Shown piece after piece: positions 17,166 through 25,086 of a stretch of 56,994 nt of DNA. The notes below the pieces were generated by a model. It ran no database searches. It was not told the DNA's origin and saw nothing but the letters and a program-made list of their open reading frames with translations. Within the stretch, counting starts at the first letter, position 1, and the number at the start of each line of letters is the position of its first letter. Source of the DNA: Candidatus Sulfopaludibacter sp. SbA3 (lineage in GTDB: Bacteria > Acidobacteriota > Terriglobia > Bryobacterales > Bryobacteraceae); assembly GCA_945893365.1 (NCBI GenBank), contig CAMDED010000032.1:1-56994 (forward strand), read 5' to 3'. A program made the position numbers and the translations under genes.

Positions 17166-18815
17166 ATGTTGCAGATCGTCTCTCCGAATGATCCGTTTGA
17201 CGCCATTGTCGTAGGGTCCGGCGCTACCGGCGGCTGGGCCGCGAAACAGCTCACCGAGGCCGGATTACGGGTGGCGCTCCTTGAAGCCGGCAGGAAAATT
17301 ACGCCGAGGGATTTTACCGAGCACACGCAGACCTGGCAGCTTCCTTATCTGGGCAATTCGCCGAAGATCCGGCGGGACCGTCCCATTCAGGGAAAATGCT
17401 ATGCCTGCCGGGAGAGCAACCAGGAGTGGTTCGTCAACGATCGGGAGAATCCGTACACGCAGGACAAGCCCTTCAATTGGATACGCATGCGGGTGCTCGG
17501 CGGACGGTCCCTGAGCTGGGGCCGCCAGAGCTACCGCATGAGCGATCTCGATTTCAAGGCGGCGAGTCACGACGGATACGGCGACGACTGGCCGATTTCG
17601 CACGCCGACCTCCTGCCGTATTACGAGAGAGTCGAGCGGTACGTTGGAATCAGCGGGACAGCCGAAGGCCTGCCCCACTTACCCGACAGCGTGTTCCTGC
17701 CCGGAATGGAGATGACGTGCGGCGAACAGATCCTGAAGGAATCGGCAAAGAAGCACTTTGGGCGCACGGTAACCATCGGCCGCGCGGCCGTGCTTACGAA
17801 GAATCATAACGGACGCCAGGCATGCCACTACTGCGGACCCTGCGAACAGGGTTGCGCGACCAACTCCTATTTCAGCAGCCCGTGGACCACCATCGCCGAC
17901 GCGCAGAAGACCGGGCGGCTGTCCCTTTTCACGGACGCCGTTGCGAGCCATGTCGTGATGAAAGACGGGCTGGCGGCGGGTATCGCCTACATCGACCGCG
18001 AAACGCGCGCACCCAGGGAAGTGCGCGCCAAGGTTATCGTCCTCTGCGCCTCGACGCTCGAATCCACGCGCCTGCTTTTGAATTCGGGCATCTGTAATTC
18101 GAGCGGAGTCCTTGGCAAATATGTGATGGACCACATCTACGGAGGCGGCGCGGCCGGCGTCATGCCGCAGATCGAAGCAAAGCCGTGGGCGGGTCCACCG
18201 CGCAGGCCAAACGGCATCTACGTACCGCGATTCCGCAACGTCTCCGAAAAATCGACCAACGGTTTTATTCGAGGCTACGGCTATCAGGGGGGCAGCTCGC
18301 CTGCCTTCGATTTCGGCGCTCCCGGATTCGGCGCGGCTTACAAAGATGCGGTTCGGAAGGGACAGTGGAACGTCAACCTTGGCCTTTGGGCCGAGTGTCT
18401 CGCGCGGAAGGAGAACTACGTCGAAATCGACAAACAGCGCGTCGACGCGTGGGGCATTCCTATTCTCAAGATCAGCGCGGAGTACGGCGACAACGAGAAG
18501 AAGCTTTTCCACGACGGCCGGGAGCAGGCTGCCCAAATGCTCGAGGCGGCCGGCGCGAAGAACGTCAGGATGACCGGGCAATACTCCGTACCCGGCTTCT
18601 GCATTCACGAAGTAGGCACGGCGCGCATGGGCAACGATCCCAAGACGAGCGTCGTGAACGGCTTCTCTCAGGCGCACGACACCCGGAACATCTTCGTGAC
18701 CGACGGCGCGTGCTGGGTTTCGAGCGGGTGCCAGAATCCGACTCTGACCATGATGGCCATCACCGTGCGCACTTGCGAATACATAACCCGTGAATACCTA
18801 AAGGCGAGGGCATAA
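17166..18815 (+). CDS. GMC-family FAD oxidoreductase
   Basis: 549 residues from the ATG at 17166; the frame is open from 17100, but residue 23 of that frame begins the conserved protein. The FAD-binding motif is AIVVGSGATGGWAAKQL, with acidic ribose-binding end LLEAG, and the flavin loop is VLGGRSLSWGRQSYR. The C-terminal GMC domain has the active-site His in GFCIHEVGTARMG and the Asn in SGCQNPTLTMM. A Cys cluster, CHYCGPCEQGC, lies mid-protein, as in the gluconate-dehydrogenase-like GMC group that hands electrons to a cytochrome or small subunit. It has no signal peptide. It overlaps the acetamidase gene by one base (TAATG), so the pair is translationally coupled. Confidence 0.92.
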   Translation: MLQIVSPNDPFDAIVVGSGATGGWAAKQLTEAGLRVALLEAGRKITPRDFTEHTQTWQLPYLGNSPKIRRDRPIQGKCYACRESNQEWFVNDRENPYTQDKPFNWIRMRVLGGRSLSWGRQSYRMSDLDFKAASHDGYGDDWPISHADLLPYYERVERYVGISGTAEGLPHLPDSVFLPGMEMTCGEQILKESAKKHFGRTVTIGRAAVLTKNHNGRQACHYCGPCEQGCATNSYFSSPWTTIADAQKTGRLSLFTDAVASHVVMKDGLAAGIAYIDRETRAPREVRAKVIVLCASTLESTRLLLNSGICNSSGVLGKYVMDHIYGGGAAGVMPQIEAKPWAGPPRRPNGIYVPRFRNVSEKSTNGFIRGYGYQGGSSPAFDFGAPGFGAAYKDAVRKGQWNVNLGLWAECLARKENYVEIDKQRVDAWGIPILKISAEYGDNEKKLFHDGREQAAQMLEAAGAKNVRMTGQYSVPGFCIHEVGTARMGNDPKTSVVNGFSQAHDTRNIFVTDGACWVSSGCQNPTLTMMAITVRTCEYITREYLKARA

Positions 18816-19813
18816 TGAAAGCGCTCCTTCTTACGGCGGTACCGCTATTCCTGCTTGGCGAAACCCATCAGGTGACGCCGAAGACTTACTACCGGACGTT
18901 TTCGCGAGCGCATCCGGCGCTGAAAAATATCGCGCCCGGAGACGTGGTTCACACGACGACGGTCGACTCCGCCGGTGTCGACGAGAAAGGCGTAACGCGT
19001 CATCCCGATCCGGGCAATCCGCTGACGGGGCCGTTTTTTGTGGATGGCGCGGCGCCGGGCGATGCCCTGCTGGTCAAATTCCGGCGCATCCGTCTCAATC
19101 GCGACTGGGGTTATTCGGGCTACCGGCTCCTGCTATCCGCGCTTACTCCGGAGTCCATCGAGGGCCTTTATCCAAATACCTTCAAAATGGATCTGGTTCG
19201 AAAGGGATTTTCGCACTACGTGCGCTGGGACCTTGATGGGAAGAGAAACATCGTGCGCCTGTCCGATCCGGCGAGCGCGCGTATCAAGATGGAATTCCCG
19301 GCGAAGCCGATGCTTGGCTGCGTGGGCGTCGCCGCGCCCGGCGATTTTGCGCCGACTTCGGGTCCGGCGGGCTCCTACGGCGGAAACCTCGACTACAACG
19401 AGATCGCGGAAGGATCCACTGTGCTGCTGCCTGTTTACCATCCTGGCGGACGCCTGTTCATCGGCGACGGGCATGCGCTGATGGGCGACGGTGAACCGAC
19501 GGGCAACGGGATCGAGACTTCAATGGATGTGGAATTCTCCGTCGAGGTCCGAAAGAACGCGGGCTTGACCGGACCGCGCGTCCAGACGGCCGAGCACATC
19601 ATCAGCGTCGGCGCTCAGGCCGAGTTCGCGAGCGCGCTCGACCGCGGTCTGCAGATGGCGACCACGGACATGGTGAAGTGGCTCGTATCCGAATACAAGC
19701 TGGAACCCTGGGCGGCGCACCTGCTGATTGCGTTTCAGGGCAGGTACGATGTCGTGACCGTCGCGGGTTCGATGGCTCTGAAGATTCCCCTTAAGGCGCT
19801 CGCGAACAAGTGA
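18815..19813 (+). CDS. Secreted acetamidase/formamidase family protein
   Basis: 332 residues. A signal peptide-like start (MKALLLTAVPLFLLGETHQ) precedes an FmdA/AmdA fold, recognised by DPGNPLTGPFFVDGAAPGDAL, the GCVGVAAP block, GGNLDYNEIAEGSTVLLPV and GDGHALMGDGE. Family members hydrolyse formamide or short amides using a metal centre built from these Asp/His residues. The export signal sets it apart from the cytoplasmic enzymes of methylotrophs and suggests a periplasmic amide or another small polar substrate. Coupling to the GMC oxidoreductase (TAATG) suggests the two act on the same compound. Confidence 0.88.
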   Translation: MKALLLTAVPLFLLGETHQVTPKTYYRTFSRAHPALKNIAPGDVVHTTTVDSAGVDEKGVTRHPDPGNPLTGPFFVDGAAPGDALLVKFRRIRLNRDWGYSGYRLLLSALTPESIEGLYPNTFKMDLVRKGFSHYVRWDLDGKRNIVRLSDPASARIKMEFPAKPMLGCVGVAAPGDFAPTSGPAGSYGGNLDYNEIAEGSTVLLPVYHPGGRLFIGDGHALMGDGEPTGNGIETSMDVEFSVEVRKNAGLTGPRVQTAEHIISVGAQAEFASALDRGLQMATTDMVKWLVSEYKLEPWAAHLLIAFQGRYDVVTVAGSMALKIPLKALANK

Positions 19814-19880
19814 ACGATTGATTGCCTGGCGCGGCATTCGGAATCGCTGTTACATTGGTGGCACGGTAGGCCCAGGGCGC

Positions 19881-20190
19881 GGTCTGATTGCGGGCAACTG
19901 GGTAACAACTGGCGCATGATTCACTGATGTGGGCGTTCGACGGCGGCTGTGTGCTGTTCGGCGCGATGTCCGTCGCCGAAATCGCCGTCACGCTGCCACA
20001 GGCATCCGGTGGCGTAATCGGCTTCGCAATCGGCGGCGGGATTGGACTGCGAGCTGCGCCGCCGTCGCCTTCATCGGCATTGTAGCCGGCGATTTCGCGG
20101 CGGATTTTTCGGCCCTGTTCGCGGATAAGCGAGGCCGATCGCCGTCATGCTGATCCTGCTGGTAGAGGCTTGTACAGCGGTTTGAAATCG
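19881..20190 (+). pseudogene. APC-superfamily amino-acid permease, decayed relic
   Basis: Fragments in alternating frames read like an APC permease in the right order. GLIAGNWVTTGA (from 19881) corresponds to the family's GLxxGNxIGxGIF start. FGAMSVAEIAVTLPQASGG (frame of the ATG at 19927) corresponds to the GALSYAELxxxxPxxGG block of helix 2-3. TASCAAVAFIGIVAGDFAADF returns to the first frame, and PIAVMLILLVEA in a third frame matches the next helix. Several frameshifts and an internal loss leave no usable reading frame. This is recognition by eye and was not aligned. Confidence 0.5.
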
Positions 20191-20386
20191 TCGTGAGCAG
20201 CCGCATCCGGGAATGCATGTCCGTGTCGCAGGGGCTGTTAGGCGCGGCGGACCTGAGCGGCTCCGGCAACATAGCCGCCGCAAGACCGGTAACGGCCGGG
20301 TGTCCAGGCCAGCAGCACGACATGCAGGCGAGATGCTGCATCCGCCGGGGCTCAATCACAAGCGGCTATCGGTTTCGATTTCCGGT

Positions 20387-20402
20387 GTGGTTCAGTTTGA
20401 AA
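20387..20402 (+). repeat. Left 16-bp terminal inverted repeat
   Basis: GTGGTTCAGTTTGAAA, a perfect inverse copy of 21229-21244. It abuts the stop codon of the zinc-ribbon gene at 20403. Confidence 0.8.
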
Positions 20403-20726
20403 TCAGTATTCGTTAGGTGTGGCGACTCCGCAATACTCGAACCCCTCGTGTTCCCAGTACGGAAGGAGGCTGCCGAGTTCGAAACGGCGACCACAGTCGC
20501 AGAGGCACCCGTAATTCTTGTCCACATAGCCAACACTAAGCAGAGTCGAGCAGAGCGGACACTTGACCTGCGGTATCTCCGATAAGGACAGTGTCGTTGC
20601 TCTCTTTCCACAGCCTATGCAATTCTGCGTGACATAGTTCCCGGAGCGACTCCGCACCAACTGCTGCAGCGCCCCACAGCAAGGGGATTTGGATAGACCG
20701 TGGATTACTAGCTTTTCCTCAGACAT
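20403..20726 (-). CDS. Cysteine-rich zinc-ribbon protein of unknown function
   Basis: 107 residues from the ATG at 20726. Ten cysteines are arranged as SPCCG (16-17), CIGC (36-39), CPLC (56-59), a CLCDC cluster (74-78) and C99, which would form two or more zinc ribbons. No catalytic domain is seen. The base composition is lower in G+C than the neighbours. The gene lies wholly inside the element bounded by 16-bp inverted repeats, with its stop codon touching the left repeat, so it looks like a passenger. An extended -10 box 8 nt before the ATG suggests a leaderless mRNA. The function is not known; nucleic-acid binding is possible. Confidence 0.6.
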   Translation of the reverse strand: MSEEKLVIHGLSKSPCCGALQQLVRSRSGNYVTQNCIGCGKRATTLSLSEIPQVKCPLCSTLLSVGYVDKNYGCLCDCGRRFELGSLLPYWEHEGFEYCGVATPNEY

Positions 20727-20734
20727 GCGCCATA

Positions 20735-20743
20735 ATCGTACCA
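20735..20743 (-). promoter_or_regulatory. Extended -10 promoter of the zinc-ribbon gene, near-leaderless
   Basis: The minus strand reads TGGTACGAT (TGnTAnnAT) ending 8 nt before the ATG at 20726, with no ribosome binding site between. Confidence 0.45.
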
Positions 20744-20775
20744 CGCCAGCCTGAGCAAGCATACCTTAACGCCCA

Positions 20776-20985
20776 CGCGATCCCAACCGGCTGGCGCGCT
20801 CCGTGGTCGAAGACCTGATCGGCGAGAAGCTCCCCGCTCGACACGCCATCTGGTACGCGTAATCCGGCGGCAGTGGCGCGGTCGACGCTGGGCGCAAGCA
20901 AGGGCGGCAAGGCTAGGGCCGGCAAGTTGTCCGCAAAGAAGCGCAGAGCGATTCCAACGAAAGCTGTAAGAAACTCGCTGGTGTG
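20776..20985 (+). pseudogene. Small Lys/Ala-rich basic protein, frameshifted relic
   Basis: RDPNRLARSVVEDLIGEKLP (from 20776, ending at a stop at about 20862) matches the start of a common family of small histone-H1-like or RNA-binding-like proteins. LGASKGGKARAGKLSAKKRR in another frame (from about 20885) matches its GGLKGGKARAxxLSxxKR end. A start codon is missing and a frameshift separates the halves. It lies inside the repeat-bounded element. The stretch beyond it, up to 21228, has nothing recognisable. Confidence 0.45.
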
Positions 20986-21228
20986 GATAGCTCGCCTACT
21001 CCCACCAGTTCTCAACTCTCATCTCTGGCACACAAACTCTGATCGTGTCCATATGGTCTGCCGGCAGCAAGATCAACCCACGCTCCAAGGCTACTGCCGC
21101 GATCCGAACATTGTTAACATCAACACCAAAGCTCGCTTAGATGCTGCTGCGTTTTGATCCTCCGTTTCCCGGTGGACTCTTCCGTCAAATCCGCTCCAAG
21201 GCAGAGCCAAAATCGACCCGCGCAGCAC

Positions 21229-21244
21229 TTTCAAACTGAACCAC
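21229..21244 (-). repeat. Right 16-bp terminal inverted repeat
   Basis: TTTCAAACTGAACCAC, the exact reverse complement of 20387-20402; the 10-bp direct repeat follows at 21249-21258. Confidence 0.8.
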
Positions 21245-21331
21245 TACCCGATTTCCGGCTGACGGGTTTTCATGGAGAATCGGTTCCGAAGCTGGCCGGG
21301 TAGACTGCCTTGTGCTATTCGAAATTCGCCG

Positions 21332-22567
21332 CTACCAATTCGTGATGGAGCCGTCCGGACGGAAATACGTCTGGGCGCGGTTCGTCGCCGGCTGGGTCAC
21401 TTCGGCGATCTGCCTCAGGTGTTTCATGTCGAGTTCAACGCCCAGGCCCGGCCGGTCGTTCGGAAACAGCTTGCCGTTCTTGAAGTCGAGACACACGGGA
21501 AGATGCTGTAGCGTCCGGCCCTGGTAGTTATACTCCATCAGCAGAGATCCTGAAAACGTTCCGAGCGAGTTGACCAGGGCGGCGGTTGCAATGGGCCCGG
21601 TGAAGTGCGGAACGATGCCCACAAAGTGCGTCTCGCAGATGGCGGCGATCTTCAACATCTCCGTAATTCCGCCGACATTCGGCAGCGTGGCGCGCATGAA
21701 ATCGATGTCGTGATTTTCGACGAGCTTATTGAATTCCCACCGCGTCCCCCACTCCTCACCCGCGGCGATCGGCACTTTGACGATTCGGCGCAGGATCGGC
21801 AGGTCTTCGCGAAACGCTTCCTCGCGAACCGGATCCTCCACGAAGTACGGCGCCAGGTGCTGAATCAGGTCGCATCCGCGAATCGCGTCCGACAGGTCGA
21901 ACCGCTGGTGAAAGTCGATCACCCAATCGCCGTTCTTTCCAACGCCGTCACGCGCCTGCGCGCAGTCCTCGACAATCTGATTCAGCCGCTCGCGCGTGTT
22001 GTAGGTCGTGTTCGGTCTGGTGGAGGCGGCGTCCATCCGAAACGCGCGGTAGCCGGCTTCAACCGTGGCGCGGGCCCGGTCTTTGATATTCATTCCGGGA
22101 GTAATGCCGGGGATACTACCGGCCGTGTTGTAGCACTCGCAGTGATCGCGTACCATCCCGCCCAGAAGTTGGTGCACGGGCAACTTCTGAACCTTGCCCT
22201 TGATATCCCACAACGCCAGATCCAAGGCTCCCAGAGCATGCGTCTTCTCACGGCCCGGAGCGTAAAAGTAGGCGCGTGACATGTCCTGCCAGAGACGTTC
22301 GATGAAATGGGGATCTCGACCGATCAGCCTGCCCGCGCACTGTTCCAGCAGATCCTTCGATCCCCCTTCGCCAATGCCTGTGATTCCGGCATCGGTCTCG
22401 ACCGTCACCACCAGATCGCTTTGATTGAAGATCGGGTTCGGAGCCGCCGTCGCATAGGCGCGCACTCGCGTGATCTTCATCTTTGGAACCGCTGCCTGGA
22501 CAAGCGGGAAGCTCTGAATGCCGCCTGACACCGCGGCGATCGACTTCAAAAAAGACCTTCGGTTCAT
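21332..22567 (-). CDS. Mandelate racemase / galactonate dehydratase-like enzyme with Tat signal
   Basis: 411 residues from the ATG at 22567, chosen because AAGGA lies 9 nt upstream and the protein then opens with a Tat-type signal (MNRRSFLKSIAAVSGG). It is an enolase-superfamily member: capping domain, then a barrel with candidate metal ligands in DWVIDFHQRF, YFVEDPVREE and AAGEEWGTRWE, and a C-terminal VPHFTGPIATAA loop as in D-galactonate dehydratase. The usual KxK of racemases is replaced (RAFRMDAAS), which favours an acid-sugar dehydratase over a racemase. Export is unusual for this family and suggests periplasmic sugar-acid chemistry. It follows the ABC exporter genes by 69 bp on the same strand. 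Confidence 0.88.
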   Translation of the reverse strand: MNRRSFLKSIAAVSGGIQSFPLVQAAVPKMKITRVRAYATAAPNPIFNQSDLVVTVETDAGITGIGEGGSKDLLEQCAGRLIGRDPHFIERLWQDMSRAYFYAPGREKTHALGALDLALWDIKGKVQKLPVHQLLGGMVRDHCECYNTAGSIPGITPGMNIKDRARATVEAGYRAFRMDAASTRPNTTYNTRERLNQIVEDCAQARDGVGKNGDWVIDFHQRFDLSDAIRGCDLIQHLAPYFVEDPVREEAFREDLPILRRIVKVPIAAGEEWGTRWEFNKLVENHDIDFMRATLPNVGGITEMLKIAAICETHFVGIVPHFTGPIATAALVNSLGTFSGSLLMEYNYQGRTLQHLPVCLDFKNGKLFPNDRPGLGVELDMKHLRQIAEVTQPATNRAQTYFRPDGSITNW

Positions 22568-22636
22568 GATTGTCATTCCTTCGGGCGGGCGTACGATTCG
22601 CGCGCGCCACACGTACATTGTAGTCCTGGCCTGCGG

Positions 22637-24286
22637 CTACCCCGGCGCAATCGGCCCGTCGCCACGCGAGAGTTCCGATATGATCGCCTCGCGCCGCCGC
22701 TCGAACGTTTCCACCGCGGAATCCATCGCGATCCAGTACACCACGCCTCCGAGAACGCCCGCGAATGCCAGCAGCCCTGCAAACGCCGCTTCGCTTTCAA
22801 GCACGTGGCGGGCCCCATACGCCAGCAGAACGGGAAAGAGCATCAGAGGAAACAACAGCAGCAGCAATCCTTGCGATCGCCCCGGGCTTTGTCCCATCCG
22901 CTCCGGATTCATCGCGCGCGGGAAATGGACCGAGCTCAGGTTGCCCACGCTGAACAAATAGAGCGCCACGATCGGCGTCACGACGAACGCTTCCGCGATC
23001 TTCGCGAAGGAAATCTGGCCCTGAACGGCGATGCACGCAAGCATCACGGCAATCATTTCCAGCAGGACGAACGCGCCGGCGGCGAGGTTCTTCGCGAGGA
23101 TTGTCTTTCCCGCCGGGACCGGCCAGCAGATCCAGCCCTGCGCGGCTGAACGGTCGAAGCCAAACGCGTTCCAGTAGGTCGCCTGCCCGAGAAGCAGCAG
23201 CGCGTAAACGCTCACGAAGACCGGCAGGTTCCGCTGCACGAAGGAGCTTCCGTCCCGGCGAAATGCGGGCGGAAGCCACACCAGTAAGCCAAACGTGAAG
23301 CCCATGAGAAACACGAGGCGGAAACGCGGCGTCCGGCTCAACGTGCGAAGTTCCTTTTCCACAATGGCGGCCTCGGGATCGGGAAGGAGCAGCGAGGGGA
23401 GGCGGAAGAACCGATCCACGAAACCCGCGGCAACGGAAGGTGGCGATGTGGCTTGAGGCTGCAAGTCGAGGCGCAGATTCAATAGGAACAGCCAGCGTCC
23501 GAACGCGTACGCCGCCCCGGTCCACGCAAGCAGGGCCACAAGAGCGGGGCCGCCGCGATCGCTCATCGCCACCCTCGCGGCGAGCGCCCACGGCCACCAT
23601 CCGCCGGTCGAGAAGTCCAGAAGATGAGTGAACGTCTGCCGCGATGTAACGCCCGTGGAGAGCAGGAACTGCGGTAGGACGGCGATCATTGCGATCAAAA
23701 ACGCGGCCGCTTCGCGAACCCTCTTCCGCGCCAGGACGCGTTCGATGAGCGAGCGCACGCCCGCGCCAAGCGCGAGGTTCAGCGCCACGAAGACTGCCAG
23801 AGCTAGCGCGATGCGTGGCGCGGCGCCCAATCCTCCGGCCGCGGTATTTCGCGCGAGGCCGGTTCCCGCGCCGGTCAGAATCAGGAAGACTTCGACCCCG
23901 GAGGTCAGCCGCAACAGGACTTCGAGCGCAAACAGCCGGTCGTCTGAGATTGGATAGACACGCAGCTTTCGAAGGTCGAGCGAAGCTCCCAGGCTTGCCG
24001 AGAGCACCGGCGAGAGTTGCCAGTAGAACAAACCGATCATCAACCCGCCTGATAGCGCTTTGGCAATCAGGTCCCGAGGCTCCAACTCTCGCGCCACCGC
24101 GTGAACCGCGAAGGCGAGCGCTGTCCAAAAGCCGTACCAGAGGACACCCGCGAATAGCGTCAACAGCGCGCCGCTTCGCCCGGAACCCAGACGTCCGTTG
24201 CGCATCGAGATCCACTGTGCGCGAAGAATCGCCCCGATACTCGATCCACTGCCGCTTGATCCGCCTCCCGCTCGAGTCACAACCAC
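22637..24286 (-). CDS. ABC-2-type exporter membrane protein
   Basis: 549 residues with about a dozen hydrophobic segments, for example LLTLFAGVLWYGFWTALAFAV, SGGLMIGLFYWQLSPVL, FVLLEMIAVMLACIAVQG and LLLLLFPLMLFPVLLAYGA. It opens with a Gly/Ser-rich stretch and starts at a GTG overlapping the end of the ATPase gene by 10 bp, which argues for co-translation. The layout is that of the large, poorly conserved permeases paired with CcmA/NatA-type ATPases; the substrate is not identifiable. Two membrane halves appear separated by a cytoplasmic stretch (residues about 260-310). Confidence 0.8.
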   Translation of the reverse strand: MVVTRAGGGSSGSGSSIGAILRAQWISMRNGRLGSGRSGALLTLFAGVLWYGFWTALAFAVHAVARELEPRDLIAKALSGGLMIGLFYWQLSPVLSASLGASLDLRKLRVYPISDDRLFALEVLLRLTSGVEVFLILTGAGTGLARNTAAGGLGAAPRIALALAVFVALNLALGAGVRSLIERVLARKRVREAAAFLIAMIAVLPQFLLSTGVTSRQTFTHLLDFSTGGWWPWALAARVAMSDRGGPALVALLAWTGAAYAFGRWLFLLNLRLDLQPQATSPPSVAAGFVDRFFRLPSLLLPDPEAAIVEKELRTLSRTPRFRLVFLMGFTFGLLVWLPPAFRRDGSSFVQRNLPVFVSVYALLLLGQATYWNAFGFDRSAAQGWICWPVPAGKTILAKNLAAGAFVLLEMIAVMLACIAVQGQISFAKIAEAFVVTPIVALYLFSVGNLSSVHFPRAMNPERMGQSPGRSQGLLLLLFPLMLFPVLLAYGARHVLESEAAFAGLLAFAGVLGGVVYWIAMDSAVETFERRREAIISELSRGDGPIAPG

Positions 24287-25029
24287 TCCAGCCTCTCAAA
24301 CGCCCGCCCGCCGCCCACGGCTCTCACGAAGACGTCTTCGAGCGTTTCCGCGCCTGTGCGCAAGTCGTCCATCGCGCCGTCGAGCAGGATCTTTCCTTCG
24401 TGGATGATGGCGACGCGGTCGCATAGACGCTCGACGACGTCGAGCACGTGGGATGTCAGGAAGATGGTCGCGCCGCGCCGCACCTGGTCGAGGAGAATAT
24501 CCTTCATGAGCCGCGCCCCGACGGCGTCGACGCCTTCGAACGGTTCGTCCATCAGGAACAATTCAGGATGATGGATCAAAGCGGCCGCCATGGCGGTTCG
24601 CTTTCGCATACCCTTTGAAAAATCCGCGATTAGCTTTCGCCGGTCCTCGTCCAGTTCGAATAGGGCGAGCAGCTCGCGCGCCCTTTCCTTCGCGAGCGAA
24701 CGCTCCAGGGCGTACATGCGGCCGGCGAATTCCAGGAACTCAGCGGCGGTGAGCCGGTCGAAGAGCAATGACTCGTCGGGTACGAGGCCGATGCGCCGCT
24801 TGATCTCAATGGCGTTCTTGGGCTGCATGGGAAGGCCAAGAATCTCGATTGACCCGGAGGTCGGCGGAATCAGCCCGGTCAGCATACGAATGGTAGTCGA
24901 TTTCCCGGCGCCGTTCTGACCCAGGAACCCGAAAAAGCATCCGCGCGGAACGCAAAGGCTCAAACCGTCGACTGCGGCTTTGGTCCCGTAGACCTTTTTG
25001 AGCTCGCACACCGCGATAGCTGATTCCAT
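24277..25029 (-). CDS. ABC transporter ATP-binding protein (ABC-2 exporter type)
   Basis: 250 residues: Walker A GQNGAGKST, a degenerate signature FSKGMRKRTAMAAAL in place of LSGGQ, Walker B LFLMDEPFEGVD, and H-loop LTSHVLD. The KGMRKR signature and GVDAVGARLMK wording are those of the CcmA/NatA-like ATPases that drive ABC-2 exporters. It overlaps the permease gene by 10 bp and is divergent from the HDOD gene. Function beyond export cannot be assigned. Confidence 0.92.
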   Translation of the reverse strand: MESAIAVCELKKVYGTKAAVDGLSLCVPRGCFFGFLGQNGAGKSTTIRMLTGLIPPTSGSIEILGLPMQPKNAIEIKRRIGLVPDESLLFDRLTAAEFLEFAGRMYALERSLAKERARELLALFELDEDRRKLIADFSKGMRKRTAMAAALIHHPELFLMDEPFEGVDAVGARLMKDILLDQVRRGATIFLTSHVLDVVERLCDRVAIIHEGKILLDGAMDDLRTGAETLEDVFVRAVGGGRAFERLEWL

Positions 25030-25074
25030 GGCTCCATCGTACCGAACGGGCCTAAAGTTTTCCGGCTGCGAGCC

Positions 25075-25080
25075 GATAAT
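25075..25080 (+). promoter_or_regulatory. Possible -10 box directly upstream of the HDOD gene
   Basis: GATAAT ends 6 nt before the ATG at 25087, which would put the transcription start on the start codon. The TG of an extended -10 is absent. Confidence 0.35.
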
Positions 25081-25086
25081 ACGTGC

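Larger units (their letters stand above)
20376..21258. mobile_element. Small mobile element of about 0.86 kb with 16-bp inverted and 10-bp direct repeats
   Basis: GTGGTTCAGTTTGAAA at 20387-20402 recurs as its exact reverse complement at 21229-21244. Immediately outside, CGATTTCCGG occurs in direct orientation at 20376-20385 and 21249-21258. The arrangement direct repeat / inverted repeat / cargo / inverted repeat / direct repeat is what a transposition event with target-site duplication leaves. Inside are an intact zinc-ribbon gene and a frameshifted basic-protein relic, but no transposase, so the element is non-autonomous or a deletion derivative of an IS. The inverted-repeat sequence reminds me of IS21-family ends, which I could not verify. 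Confidence 0.65.

Noticed and set aside
20193-20585. A 130-codon plus-strand frame
   Set aside because: It crosses the left inverted repeat and the zinc-ribbon gene antisense; no motif.
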